DNA of 15,210 bases from a bacterium (GTDB lineage: Bacteria > Margulisbacteria > Marinamargulisbacteria > SXXA01), in the NCBI GenBank assembly GCA_018402095.1, contig JAGYJO010000016.1, positions 1 through 15,210 of the forward strand, written 5' to 3'. A program made the translations under genes and the position numbers. This document shows positions 7,723 to 14,506 of the stretch, piece by piece. Positions within the stretch are counted from its first letter, which is position 1. Each line of letters starts with the position of its first letter. Under the pieces are notes generated by a model, which worked only from the letters and a program-made list of their open reading frames with translations, searched no databases and was not told the origin of the DNA.

Positions 7723-7748
7723 TAAAATTTATCTCAAATTAATAATCA

Positions 7749-8225
7749 TCAATAAACATCAAAGTCATGCGCTTGTACCGCCTTCATCACTTTTTGTAAT
7801 TCATCGATACTTTTTGAAGACACCCGAATTTGATCATCCTGAATCTGTGTTTGCACTTTGGCTTTGCTGTCTTTAATAAACTTCACAATATCCTTGGCTT
7901 TTTCTTTTGGAACACCATTCTGCAACGTTATCTCCATCTTCGCACGGCCCCCTAGAGACGACTTTACATCGCCTTCGGTCAATGCTTTTGGAGAAATGTT
8001 ACGTTTCATCAATTTTTGCTTCAGAATCTCCAAAACAGCGCGCACTGTAAATTCATCCGTCGACTCAAGCTTGAGCAAATGTTTATCAGACTGAAAAACA
8101 ACTTCACTATTGGAATTCTTTAAATCGTAACGATTTTCCAATTCTTTGTCCGTTTGGGCCACAGCATTCTGCACTTCGTGAGCTTCTATTTTGCATGCAA
8201 TATCAAAAGAATATGTATCTGCCAT
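7749..8225 (-). CDS. yajQ: YajQ-family (UPF0234) nucleotide-binding protein
   Basis: YajQ proteins are small cytosolic proteins; some members bind cyclic di-GMP and affect transcription. The family is shown by the start SFDIACKIEAHEVQNAV, the segment ENRYDLKNS, then LKQKLMKRNISPKAL, KEKAKDIVKFIKDSKAKVQTQIQDDQIRVSSKS and the helix DELQKVMKAV. The start is well supported by an AAGGTG site a few nt before the ATG. The protein has 158 residues, slightly short: family members usually end in a conserved QFxNFR-like strand after the (D)FD segment, but here HDFDVY is followed at once by two TGA codons. In the next frame FIDDY follows, which could be the shifted remnant of that strand. It stands alone, divergent from recJ. 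Confidence 0.92.
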   Translation of the reverse strand: MADTYSFDIACKIEAHEVQNAVAQTDKELENRYDLKNSNSEVVFQSDKHLLKLESTDEFTVRAVLEILKQKLMKRNISPKALTEGDVKSSLGGRAKMEITLQNGVPKEKAKDIVKFIKDSKAKVQTQIQDDQIRVSSKSIDELQKVMKAVQAHDFDVY

Positions 8226-8389
8226 GGTTCACCTTTCTTGCTACGGGCATTCTTGCCATAAAAAATCAGTTACAGTGAGAGTAAAAGAGATCAAAGACAG
8301 ATACAAGAAAAATCTCCTTTTTAGGCATCACACACAGTCATTTCCAGAAGTTGCTATAGAGACATTAGCAGATGTCCCAATAAAAGGAA

Positions 8390-8419
8390 TTGTATAAATC
8401 CTAGGCTAAACGCTATGAT
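8390..8419 (+). promoter_or_regulatory. Candidate promoter of recJ
   Basis: TTGTAT (8390-8395), an 18-nt spacer and TATGAT (8414-8419) form a plausible sigma-70 promoter. The -10 box ends only 9 nt before the recJ ATG, so the transcript would be nearly leaderless, in keeping with the lack of a Shine-Dalgarno there. Prediction by eye only. Confidence 0.3.
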
Positions 8420-8428
8420 TAGCACACT

Positions 8429-10660
8429 ATGAGAAAAGAAATACAAAATCGCGAACGTTGGCACACTACAGCTGTCGACCCCAAGCAGATAGAAGCTTAC
8501 TGTGCAAAGTTTTCACTAGATCCACTTATTGCACGGTTGCTTCTCATTCGCAACATTGGGGACGGCAACGACGAGGATATCCTGGATTTCATTAATCCTC
8601 CGGAGAAACTCGTCACAGAATATCAATACTTAACATCACAGGAGGATTTGTCCAAAGCAACGCAACGTATCATTAAGGCCATCGAAAACAATGAGAACAT
8701 CATGGTTAACGGTGACCCAGATGCAGACGGGATTTCAGGTGGAACCGTTCTTGTTTCTGGTTTTAGAGCCTTGGGCGCAGAAGTTTTTTATGACTTCCCA
8801 ACCCGATCAAAAGAAGGCCACGGTCTTCAACCCCGTATCATCGATGATGCAAAAGCATTGGGATGCAGCCTTATCGTCACAGCCGATTGTGGCAGTAAGG
8901 ACGTCGAAGCAACAGAATACGCTGTTTCCCAAGATATGGACGTGATCATCTGTGATCACCACGTATTGGGTCGCATATTGCCCCCAGCTTTGGCCATCGT
9001 AAACCCATTCAGAGTTAGCTTCCCTACTCTGGAAAAGAATCTATCTGGTGCAGGCGTAGCATTCAAACTGGTACTCGCTGTTTTTGATGCGATGAAAAAA
9101 GAAGTACCAGCGGAGTTGATGGAGTATCTTTTGGCGATTGTTACATTAGGAACAATCTCCGACAGAATGTCCTTCGTCAACCCCATGAACCGGGTTTTGA
9201 TCAACAAAGGGATCGAAGCACTCAAAAACACAGAGATGGAAGGTCTTCGTGCCCTTCTAGATATTAGCAAAAGTCAGTACACAACATTGAGATCCCAAGA
9301 AATTGGTAGAACCATTGTTCCGAGACTCAATGCGCCTGGCCGTATTGGGGACCGTGAAGAAGGCATTCCTGACTCACGTGTTGTTCTAGACCTTCTCCTA
9401 TTGGGAACAGGTAAAAAGAATGCCAAACGTGCCCTTCGTCTCTTAGAGAAATTCATGTCTGTCTTTGATGCCGAAAAGCGCCAAAGCCAAGTACAAGAAG
9501 AAGTCACAGAGTCACAGCAAGGTAGTGCCGCAGAAGAAGCCGCCGCTGTTGATTTGGTAAACGAAAAACGCAAATACATCACCAGTAAAATTGAAGACGA
9601 AATCGACGAATTAATTGACAATCAAGTCAATGTCGAAGAAGACAGAATCATCATTGTTCGTGGAAAAAACTGGAATCCTGGGGTTATCGGTATCGATACG
9701 GACCGCTTGAGAGACCGCTTTTTGCGTCCAGCAATGATTCTCACAGCCTATGATGACAATGAGTATATTCGTGGTTCTGTTCGTAGTATTCCGACCATTA
9801 ATGTGTACAAAATCATTGATACGGTTGGTGATATTTTTGAGCGGACCTATCAAAGACCCTTGTTCAGAACCGTTGTGGAAACACGTCTAGGCAAAAAAGT
9901 AATCAATGCCTTTGGTGGTCACACACAAGCGTGTGGATTCACCCTTCACGAACAAGATTTGAATGCATTCACCTCTTTGGTTCGTGCTGAAATGGGTAAA
10001 TTGGCAGAAGAAGATTTCCAGTACTCTTACGAGATTTTGGACACCATTGAATTCAACGAGATCACACCAGAATTGGTAAACAAACTGGATGTACTGGCGC
10101 CTTATGGGCAGTATTTTGAATTTCCTATCTTTTACCTCAAGGGGTGTCAGCTTTCTAAAGGCCGTCCTTTTGGAAACAAGTACCAAGAAGCCAGAACCCC
10201 ACACGTCGAGTTCTTTGTGTGGGACAAACAGGCCAGCAAGGCTGGTGGTGAGCGCTTAACAGGTGTTGGCTTTGGTCTTTGGGAGAAATTCCAATCACTG
10301 GTTGGTCGTGACCCTCGCCAATTGTTCGACATCATTTTCTTCGTAGAAATGGTAGATGGTCGTAAGCGCAAAGACCGTGGAAAAGCTATTTTGCGTCTCA
10401 ATGTATTGGATATTCGTCGTTCAGAAGATACCAAGGGTATCGGCGCTTATACCTACAAACGTAAAAAGCAAAACAGAAAGAAAAACCCTCAAGGCAACAC
10501 TGCCGCGAACGGACAACCTGGTGTTACGCCGCCAAAGGCTGGGCACAACCCAAACCAAAGACGTAACAACAACCGTTTCAGAACACCGAAGCCAAAGACA
10601 CACCTAACGCTGAGGACAGTCCGGAACAACGGAGAACAAGCCAGTAAATCCGACACCTGA
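8429..10660 (+). CDS. recJ: RecJ-like single-strand DNA exonuclease (DHH family), enlarged
   Basis: A DHH-superfamily phosphoesterase, best matched to the 5'-3' single-strand exonuclease RecJ of recombination and mismatch repair. The metal-binding motifs are in order: DPDADG at 96-101, ADCG at 152-155, DHH at 176-178, NAPGR at 301-305, and the DHHA1-domain FGGH at 495-498 preceded by GSVRSI. At 743 residues it is well above the roughly 570 of classical RecJ. The extra length comes from an acidic, probably coiled-coil insertion around residues 345-395 (EKRQSQVQEEVTESQQG onward) and a basic, Asn/Pro/Lys-rich disordered tail after about residue 665. The family's DFDADG is DPDADG here, and DHHLP is DHHVLG. 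No Shine-Dalgarno precedes the ATG. The gene ends just before a strong terminator. The DHH exonuclease assignment is firm; strict RecJ orthology is less so. Confidence 0.88.
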   Translation: MRKEIQNRERWHTTAVDPKQIEAYCAKFSLDPLIARLLLIRNIGDGNDEDILDFINPPEKLVTEYQYLTSQEDLSKATQRIIKAIENNENIMVNGDPDADGISGGTVLVSGFRALGAEVFYDFPTRSKEGHGLQPRIIDDAKALGCSLIVTADCGSKDVEATEYAVSQDMDVIICDHHVLGRILPPALAIVNPFRVSFPTLEKNLSGAGVAFKLVLAVFDAMKKEVPAELMEYLLAIVTLGTISDRMSFVNPMNRVLINKGIEALKNTEMEGLRALLDISKSQYTTLRSQEIGRTIVPRLNAPGRIGDREEGIPDSRVVLDLLLLGTGKKNAKRALRLLEKFMSVFDAEKRQSQVQEEVTESQQGSAAEEAAAVDLVNEKRKYITSKIEDEIDELIDNQVNVEEDRIIIVRGKNWNPGVIGIDTDRLRDRFLRPAMILTAYDDNEYIRGSVRSIPTINVYKIIDTVGDIFERTYQRPLFRTVVETRLGKKVINAFGGHTQACGFTLHEQDLNAFTSLVRAEMGKLAEEDFQYSYEILDTIEFNEITPELVNKLDVLAPYGQYFEFPIFYLKGCQLSKGRPFGNKYQEARTPHVEFFVWDKQASKAGGERLTGVGFGLWEKFQSLVGRDPRQLFDIIFFVEMVDGRKRKDRGKAILRLNVLDIRRSEDTKGIGAYTYKRKKQNRKKNPQGNTAANGQPGVTPPKAGHNPNQRRNNNRFRTPKPKTHLTLRTVRNNGEQASKSDT

Positions 10661-10700
10661 AGCAAACCTTCAGTATAAAAAGTCTTTACTTGGTCATGAG

Positions 10701-10730
10701 AAGCCCTACAGCGCGCTGTAGGGCTTTTTA
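10701..10730 (+). terminator. Strong rho-independent terminator after recJ
   Basis: A perfect 26-nt palindrome, AAGCCCTACAGCG followed by its exact complement (10701-10726), runs into TTTTTA. It lies about 40 bp after the recJ stop. Its A-rich left flank is short, so it works mainly for plus-strand transcripts, though it may also stop the minus-strand tetR transcript. Confidence 0.92.
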
Positions 10731-10746
10731 TGCCTTCAAATCGGCT

Positions 10747-10887
10747 CTAAGGTGAAATGATTTCATCTGCACGATTTTCGTCCAGTTTATGTAGCTCCGC
10801 TACACCGCACTGACCGAGAAATCGCACATCTGAACCATTTGGCAACATCGAAAAACCGGCGACTTTTTCATTTCGCAACACCGCCAC
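10747..10887 (-). CDS. Small ORF directly behind tetR, possible gene remnant
   Basis: A 46-residue minus-strand frame starts with GTG at the base right after the tetR stop codon and ends at TAG (10747-10749). It reads VAVLRNEKVAGFSMLPNG... and ends DENRADEIISP. The opening strands (V-x-x-x-x-x-x-VAGFSxLxNG) resemble the middle of a GNAT-type acetyltransferase, but the rest of such a domain is absent. It may therefore be a decayed gene end, or an unrelated frame open by chance. The immediate start after the tetR stop would allow coupling. It is followed by the recJ terminator in inverse orientation. I would not assign a function. Confidence 0.3.
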   Translation of the reverse strand: MAVLRNEKVAGFSMLPNGSDVRFLGQCGVAELHKLDENRADEIISP

Positions 10888-11523
10888 CTAGCGATGCCCC
10901 GCAATAAAAACAGATACAATCTCACGACAATACGCCACTTTATCCGCTTCAGTTGCAACAGGTGGAATTCCCATTTGCGCTCGCATACAAATACCCGAGC
11001 CTTTGATCAATGCGGAAAACATATCCGCCGCCCTCTCAGGATGTGGAAACACAGCTTCTTTTTTGTCATGCAAATGTACAAAATAGGCAGCCAATTTCGA
11101 TTTAAATCTTGCCGGTCCCGATTGGTAAAACAAGGTCAACAAGGTTTCTCTACTGCTCGCATCGGCACCCGCCAACATCCGTTCCATTTTGGTCACATCT
11201 TCACTGGTCAACAAGTTCATCAAGCCAATGGCAACCTGATACAAGGCTTCTTCAATAGGCAAATTCACCAAGTCTTCAAACAGTTTCCCTGGCATATAGG
11301 ATTCACATTTCCCCTGAATAACAGCCTGAAACAAGTCTTCTTTGCCAGCAAAACGGGAATACAAACTGAGTTTGGAAATTTTCAAAGATTTGACAATCTG
11401 CTCCATTGTCGTGGCATAGAACCCAGCTTCTCCGAAGAGTTTCCCCGCCATACAAACAATATCGTCACGCAGACCTTCATTCACAGGTCTGCCTCTCTTT
11501 GCTTTTGTGTTTTTTAGTTTCAT
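10888..11523 (-). CDS. TetR/AcrR-family transcriptional regulator
   Basis: A 211-residue dimeric repressor of the TetR family. After a basic start (KAKRGRP) comes the DNA-binding domain at about residues 15-62: ...AGKLFGEAGFYATTMEQIV, then the recognition-helix region SLKISKLSLYSRFAGKEDLFQAV, which fits the family pattern well. The rest is a helical ligand-binding and dimerisation domain without a named signature, resembling the AefR-type C-terminal part. The gene diverges from the ABC exporter operon, and an inverted repeat overlapping that operon's predicted promoter lies between them. This is the classic layout of a repressor controlling both itself and an export pump in response to a pump substrate. 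The ligand cannot be told. No strong Shine-Dalgarno precedes the ATG at 11521-11523. Confidence 0.9.
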   Translation of the reverse strand: MKLKNTKAKRGRPVNEGLRDDIVCMAGKLFGEAGFYATTMEQIVKSLKISKLSLYSRFAGKEDLFQAVIQGKCESYMPGKLFEDLVNLPIEEALYQVAIGLMNLLTSEDVTKMERMLAGADASSRETLLTLFYQSGPARFKSKLAAYFVHLHDKKEAVFPHPERAADMFSALIKGSGICMRAQMGIPPVATEADKVAYCREIVSVFIAGHR

Positions 11524-11552
11524 AACATGGCCTTTTTTAAATCCCCACCCAA

Positions 11553-11577
11553 CCTCCCCTTTCCATTAAAGGGGAGG
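11553..11577. repeat. Perfect 10-bp-stem palindrome upstream of tetR
   Basis: CCTCCCCTTT, a CCATT loop, then AAAGGGGAGG. It lies between the tetR start codon and the shared regulatory region, so it would be in the tetR leader. It forms a pair with the palindrome at 11596-11613, and the flank CCCCACCCAA is also G/C-skewed. Such paired hairpins are often dispersed intergenic repeats. Confidence 0.75.
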
Positions 11578-11595
11578 GGTAAAACCGTTCTAACT

Positions 11596-11613
11596 TCCCC
11601 CTTTAAAGGGGGA
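11596..11613. repeat. Perfect 18-nt palindrome upstream of tetR
   Basis: TCCCCCTTT followed without a loop by AAAGGGGGA, only 18 nt from the previous palindrome and of the same base pattern. A weaker inverted pair, GAGGG/CCCTC (11616-11634), follows. Together they make a hairpin cluster of about 80 bp. Confidence 0.75.
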
Positions 11614-11678
11614 TAGAGGGGCATTTTCGCCCTCAGTTCCAAACGGAGGAAACGTTTATTCAAAATATTTTTAGTACT

Positions 11679-11707
11679 TGATCGTTTCGTAATCAATAAA
11701 TTACGAT
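11679..11707 (+). promoter_or_regulatory. Promoter of the exporter operon with overlapping TetR-type operator
   Basis: TTGATC (11679-11684), a 17-nt spacer and TACGAT (11702-11707) make a good sigma-70 promoter about 40 nt before the permease start. Across the spacer and -10 box lies an inverted repeat, TCGTAAT-CAATAA-ATTACGA (11687-11706), with the 7-bp arms and short spacing usual for TetR-family operators. A second overlapping pair, TTGAT/ATCAA (11679-11696), is also present. On the other strand TTGATT could serve as -35 for tetR. Binding here would block the operon. Inferred from layout and sequence only. Confidence 0.55.
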
Positions 11708-11748
11708 ACCGAACAGTTCAAAAATACACGGTGAAGGATAATTTTACA

Positions 11749-12351
11749 ATGCGGTCTATTGCCATCAAAATGCTTCTCGGTGACCGTGCCAAATACCTCG
11801 GGTTGGTCTTCGGCGTCACCTTTGCCACGCTCCTCATGGCACAGCAAGTCTCCATATTTGTTGGCCTCATGGCCAGAACAGCCAGTGCTATCTACGCTGT
11901 TTCTGAGGCGGATATCTGGGTCATGGACACCCGTGTTCGCTATATCGAAGAAGTCGAGCCCCTCCGTGATATCGAGCTTAGCAACGTCCGATCTGTGGCT
12001 GGTGTCCAATGGGCGGTGCCCTTTTACAAAGGACTCGCCACCATTCGTATGACAGATGGACTCACACAGCAGGTGCAACTGATCGGGGTAGACGAGGTGT
12101 CTCTGGTGGGGCTTTGCTCCAAAATGGTATTGGGAGATCCTCTCAGTTCAAAACCCCAACAAGCCATGATCGACAGCAAATGGATTGCATTCACTTGGCC
12201 CAAAGAAAAACCCACCATTGGCAAAGAAATAGAGCTCAATGACAACCGATTGGTCTCATCAACGCCATCTGTGATGCAAACCCAACTTTTTTCACATTCC
12301 CGATTCTCTATATGTCCTATGACACCGCCATGTCCGTCACGCCACCCATGA
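11749..12351 (+). CDS. ABC exporter permease, N-terminal part of a frameshifted gene
   Basis: First half of a MacB/DevC/FtsX-like ABC permease. It has an N-terminal membrane helix (YLGLVFGVTFATLLMAQQVSIF, about residues 16-37) and then a periplasmic domain starting ASAIYAVSEADIWVMD and running to GKEIELNDNR. I chose the ATG at 11749, with a GAAGGA site about 10 nt upstream, over a GTG at 11731 that precedes that site. The frame is authentic up to about 12255; beyond it the reading (TPSVMQTQLFSHSRF...) is out-of-frame nonsense. The expected continuation, AICDANPTFFTFPILYMSYD, lies in the frame of the next ORF. The two halves together make a normal permease of about 380 residues. The apparent cause is a net +2 (or -1) change near 12256-12264. 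First gene of the exporter operon. Confidence 0.8.
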   Translation: MRSIAIKMLLGDRAKYLGLVFGVTFATLLMAQQVSIFVGLMARTASAIYAVSEADIWVMDTRVRYIEEVEPLRDIELSNVRSVAGVQWAVPFYKGLATIRMTDGLTQQVQLIGVDEVSLVGLCSKMVLGDPLSSKPQQAMIDSKWIAFTWPKEKPTIGKEIELNDNRLVSSTPSVMQTQLFSHSRFSICPMTPPCPSRHP

Positions 12352-12887
12352 GAAACAAAATGTCCTTTGTACTGGTCAAAGCGGCACCAGGCGAAGATCT
12401 CCAGATCCTCAAAAAACGCATCAACGCCACCACCGGGTTACAGGCCCTTACGCAGCATGAGTTCGCATGGCGCAGCATCAACTACATTCTGGAACGTACC
12501 GGTATCCCCATCAATTTTGGCATCACGATTGTTCTCGGCATCATCATTGGCGCCGCGATCACCGCTCAGACTTTTTATATTTTTATCGTCGAAAATCTCA
12601 AACAATTTGCCGCAATGAAAGCCGTAGGCGTCACCAACTACCAATTACTCAAAATCGTACTCACACAAGCCGCGATTGTGGGCTTCACAGGCTATGGGTT
12701 GGGCATCGGATTTACAGCACTCTTCTTCAAACTATCCGCCGATGCACCTGCCCTCAAAGGCTTTGTTCTCCACTGGCAAGTTGTGGCCGGAACAGGAGTC
12801 GTCATTACCTTTATTATTTTATTTTCAATCCTATTTAGCTTGAGAAAAGTTTTCAAACTAGATCCTGCGATTGTATTCAGAGGATAA
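12312..12887 (+). CDS. ABC exporter permease, C-terminal FtsX-like part of a frameshifted gene
   Basis: Second half of the permease. The true homologous frame begins near 12264 (AICDANPTFF), before the first ATG at 12312, so this ORF is a continuation and not a separate gene; no ribosome binding site stands before that ATG. It contains MRNKMSFVLVKAAPG and then the FtsX-type membrane domain with three hydrophobic helices: INFGITIVLGIIIGAAITAQ, IVLTQAAIVGFTGYGLGIGF and VVAGTGVVITFIILFSILF. The cytoplasmic coupling segment between the first two reads ENLKQFAAMKAVGVTNYQL, as expected for a subunit that talks to the ATPase. It ends with LDPAIVFRG, 3 nt before the ATPase start. If the frameshift is real, the exporter has no intact permease. 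Confidence 0.8.
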   Translation: MSYDTAMSVTPPMRNKMSFVLVKAAPGEDLQILKKRINATTGLQALTQHEFAWRSINYILERTGIPINFGITIVLGIIIGAAITAQTFYIFIVENLKQFAAMKAVGVTNYQLLKIVLTQAAIVGFTGYGLGIGFTALFFKLSADAPALKGFVLHWQVVAGTGVVITFIILFSILFSLRKVFKLDPAIVFRG

Positions 12888-12890
12888 AAC

Positions 12891-13595
12891 ATGATTGCTG
12901 CAAAAATAGACACTATCACCAAAGATTTCGAAGTCGGCGACACCATGATACGCGTCCTCCATGACGTCTGTGCCGAGATCAAAATGGGCGAACTCACCAT
13001 GCTCGTCGGACCTTCCGGCTGTGGCAAAACCACCCTAATTTCAATCATCTCAGGAATTCTCTCAGAAACATCGGGAAGCATTCATCTATTGGGACAAAAA
13101 CTCACCAGCATGAAAGACAAACAAAAAGTTCTCTTTCGACGCGAACACATCGGATTTATTTTCCAACAGTACAATCTATTGCCCGCCCTAACCGCAGCTG
13201 AAAACGCAGCCATGCCCCTATTGGCAGCAGGTGTATCCGAAAAAATAGCCACCGACAAAGCTCGGGAAATTCTGGAAAAAATAGGCATGGCCGGTCAAAG
13301 CGAAAAGCTGCCGCGCCAGCTTTCCGGCGGCCAACAGCAACGGGTCGCTATTGCCAGAGCATTGGTGCACAATCCTCAGCTCATCATCTGCGACGAACCC
13401 ACCGCGGCGCTCGATGCCAAAACAGGGAAAGCCGTTATGGAGATTCTGAGAAACATTGCGAATGACAGCAACAGAGCCGTCCTCATAGTGACCCATGACA
13501 ACCGTATTTATCATTTTGCTGACCGTATTCTCGACATGTCCGATGGCCGTATCACAGGGGATTACACTCCCGAAAATTTCACACACAAGGAATAA
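12891..13595 (+). CDS. ABC exporter ATP-binding subunit (MacB/LolD/DevA-like)
   Basis: The 234-residue nucleotide-binding subunit that powers the permease on the cytoplasmic face. All motifs are intact: Walker A GPSGCGKTT at 40-48, a Q-loop in FIFQQYNLLPALTAAEN, the signature LSGGQQQR from 144, Walker B LIICDEP at 164-170, a D-loop (AALDAKTG) and the H-loop His at 202 in VTHDN. The length and the QYNLLP segment place it in the LolD/MacB/DevA group that works with FtsX-type permeases. It starts 3 nt after the permease stop, and the adaptor gene follows at 2 nt, so it is translated within the operon. Confidence 0.95.
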   Translation: MIAAKIDTITKDFEVGDTMIRVLHDVCAEIKMGELTMLVGPSGCGKTTLISIISGILSETSGSIHLLGQKLTSMKDKQKVLFRREHIGFIFQQYNLLPALTAAENAAMPLLAAGVSEKIATDKAREILEKIGMAGQSEKLPRQLSGGQQQRVAIARALVHNPQLIICDEPTAALDAKTGKAVMEILRNIANDSNRAVLIVTHDNRIYHFADRILDMSDGRITGDYTPENFTHKE

Positions 13596-13597
13596 TT

Positions 13598-14506
13598 ATG
13601 AAAACCCTACTCAAAAAAACCAGTGGCTACAAACTCCCGCTTATCGCAATCTTAGGCTTGGCATTCGCATTCATGACCATTTTGGGCCGCAAACCCACAC
13701 CGGCCAAAGAGCCTATCGTAACCCCGCCTAGCTCCCAATACAGCAACAGCATCGGTGGTATCGGCATCATCGAACCCCAATCCGAAGTCATCAACATCGG
13801 GACCGAGATCTCAGGCATCGTTCGAGATGTCTATGTGAAGGTGGGACAAAAAATCCGCAAAGGCAGCCCCCTTTTCAGCCAAGATTCACGCAGCATTGAT
13901 GCTGAAATCCTAACATTACAAGCAACGCTAGAGATGACCAAAGTGCAAGAAAATGACGCAAACGCCACCTACGCCATTTCCCAACAACTCTCAGACCCAA
14001 GAGCCATGTCAAAAGACGAATTCAACAAACGCAAATATGCGGCAGAGCTGGCACGTGCCGCCGTCATCCAGACACAGGCCCAACTACAGCAAGCCATCAC
14101 TACCAAAAAACGACTCACCACAAGAGCCCCCATTGATGGTGAAATCCTCTCTCTCAATGTTCGCCCTGGTGAATTTGCAGCAGCTGGCACTGCAGGAGAG
14201 CCATTGATCCGTATGGGCGACACACAGACACTGAATGTCAGAGTAGACATCGACGAAGAACAAGCCCGCTATGTCCAAAAAAATGCCAAAGCCATCGCTT
14301 TCAAACGCGGCGACACAGGCCACGAATTGGCACTCACATTTGTTCGGTTTGAGCCCTATATCCGCCCCAAACAAAATCTCGCTGTCGCAGGTCAACGTGT
14401 CGATACCCGCGTCTTGCAAGTCATTTTCGCCATCACAGACACCGATCAGACCAGTTTTGTGGGCCAACAAGTGGATGTATTTATCCAAAAAGAAACAGAC
14501 AAATGA
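13598..14506 (+). CDS. HlyD/DevB-like periplasmic adaptor of the ABC exporter
   Basis: Membrane-fusion (adaptor) subunit that links the inner-membrane ABC pair to the outer-membrane channel. The 302-residue product has an N-terminal anchor (LPLIAILGLAFAFMTILG, about 13-30), then a first half-lipoyl segment (EISGIVRDVYVKVGQKIRKGSPLF), one moderate coiled-coil hairpin at about residues 105-168 (EILTLQATLEMTKVQEND... to TQAQLQQAITTKKRL), the second half-lipoyl segment (TRAPIDGEILSLNVRPGEF) and a beta-barrel part (LIRMGDTQTLNVRVDIDEEQ). An AAGGA site precedes the ATG. The last four bases (ATGA) are shared with the start of the outer-membrane gene, so the two are translationally coupled. The hairpin is shorter than in HlyD itself and closer to the DevB/MacA type. 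Confidence 0.92.
   Translation: MKTLLKKTSGYKLPLIAILGLAFAFMTILGRKPTPAKEPIVTPPSSQYSNSIGGIGIIEPQSEVINIGTEISGIVRDVYVKVGQKIRKGSPLFSQDSRSIDAEILTLQATLEMTKVQENDANATYAISQQLSDPRAMSKDEFNKRKYAAELARAAVIQTQAQLQQAITTKKRLTTRAPIDGEILSLNVRPGEFAAAGTAGEPLIRMGDTQTLNVRVDIDEEQARYVQKNAKAIAFKRGDTGHELALTFVRFEPYIRPKQNLAVAGQRVDTRVLQVIFAITDTDQTSFVGQQVDVFIQKETDK

Noticed and set aside
10894..11517. Long plus-strand open frame (207 codons) across the tetR gene
   Set aside because: It is the exact antisense of a clear TetR-family gene, its His/Phe/Gln-rich translation looks like no protein, and it has no start signals.
11731..11749. GTG at 11731 as the permease start
   Set aside because: The GAAGGA ribosome binding site lies after it and is well placed for the ATG at 11749; the extra residues (KDNFT) add nothing recognisable.
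12283..12293. Run of six T in the permease gene as a programmed -1 frameshift site
   Set aside because: The homologous frame has already changed upstream (AICDANP starts near 12264), and the codons CTT TTT do not form a proper slippery heptamer.
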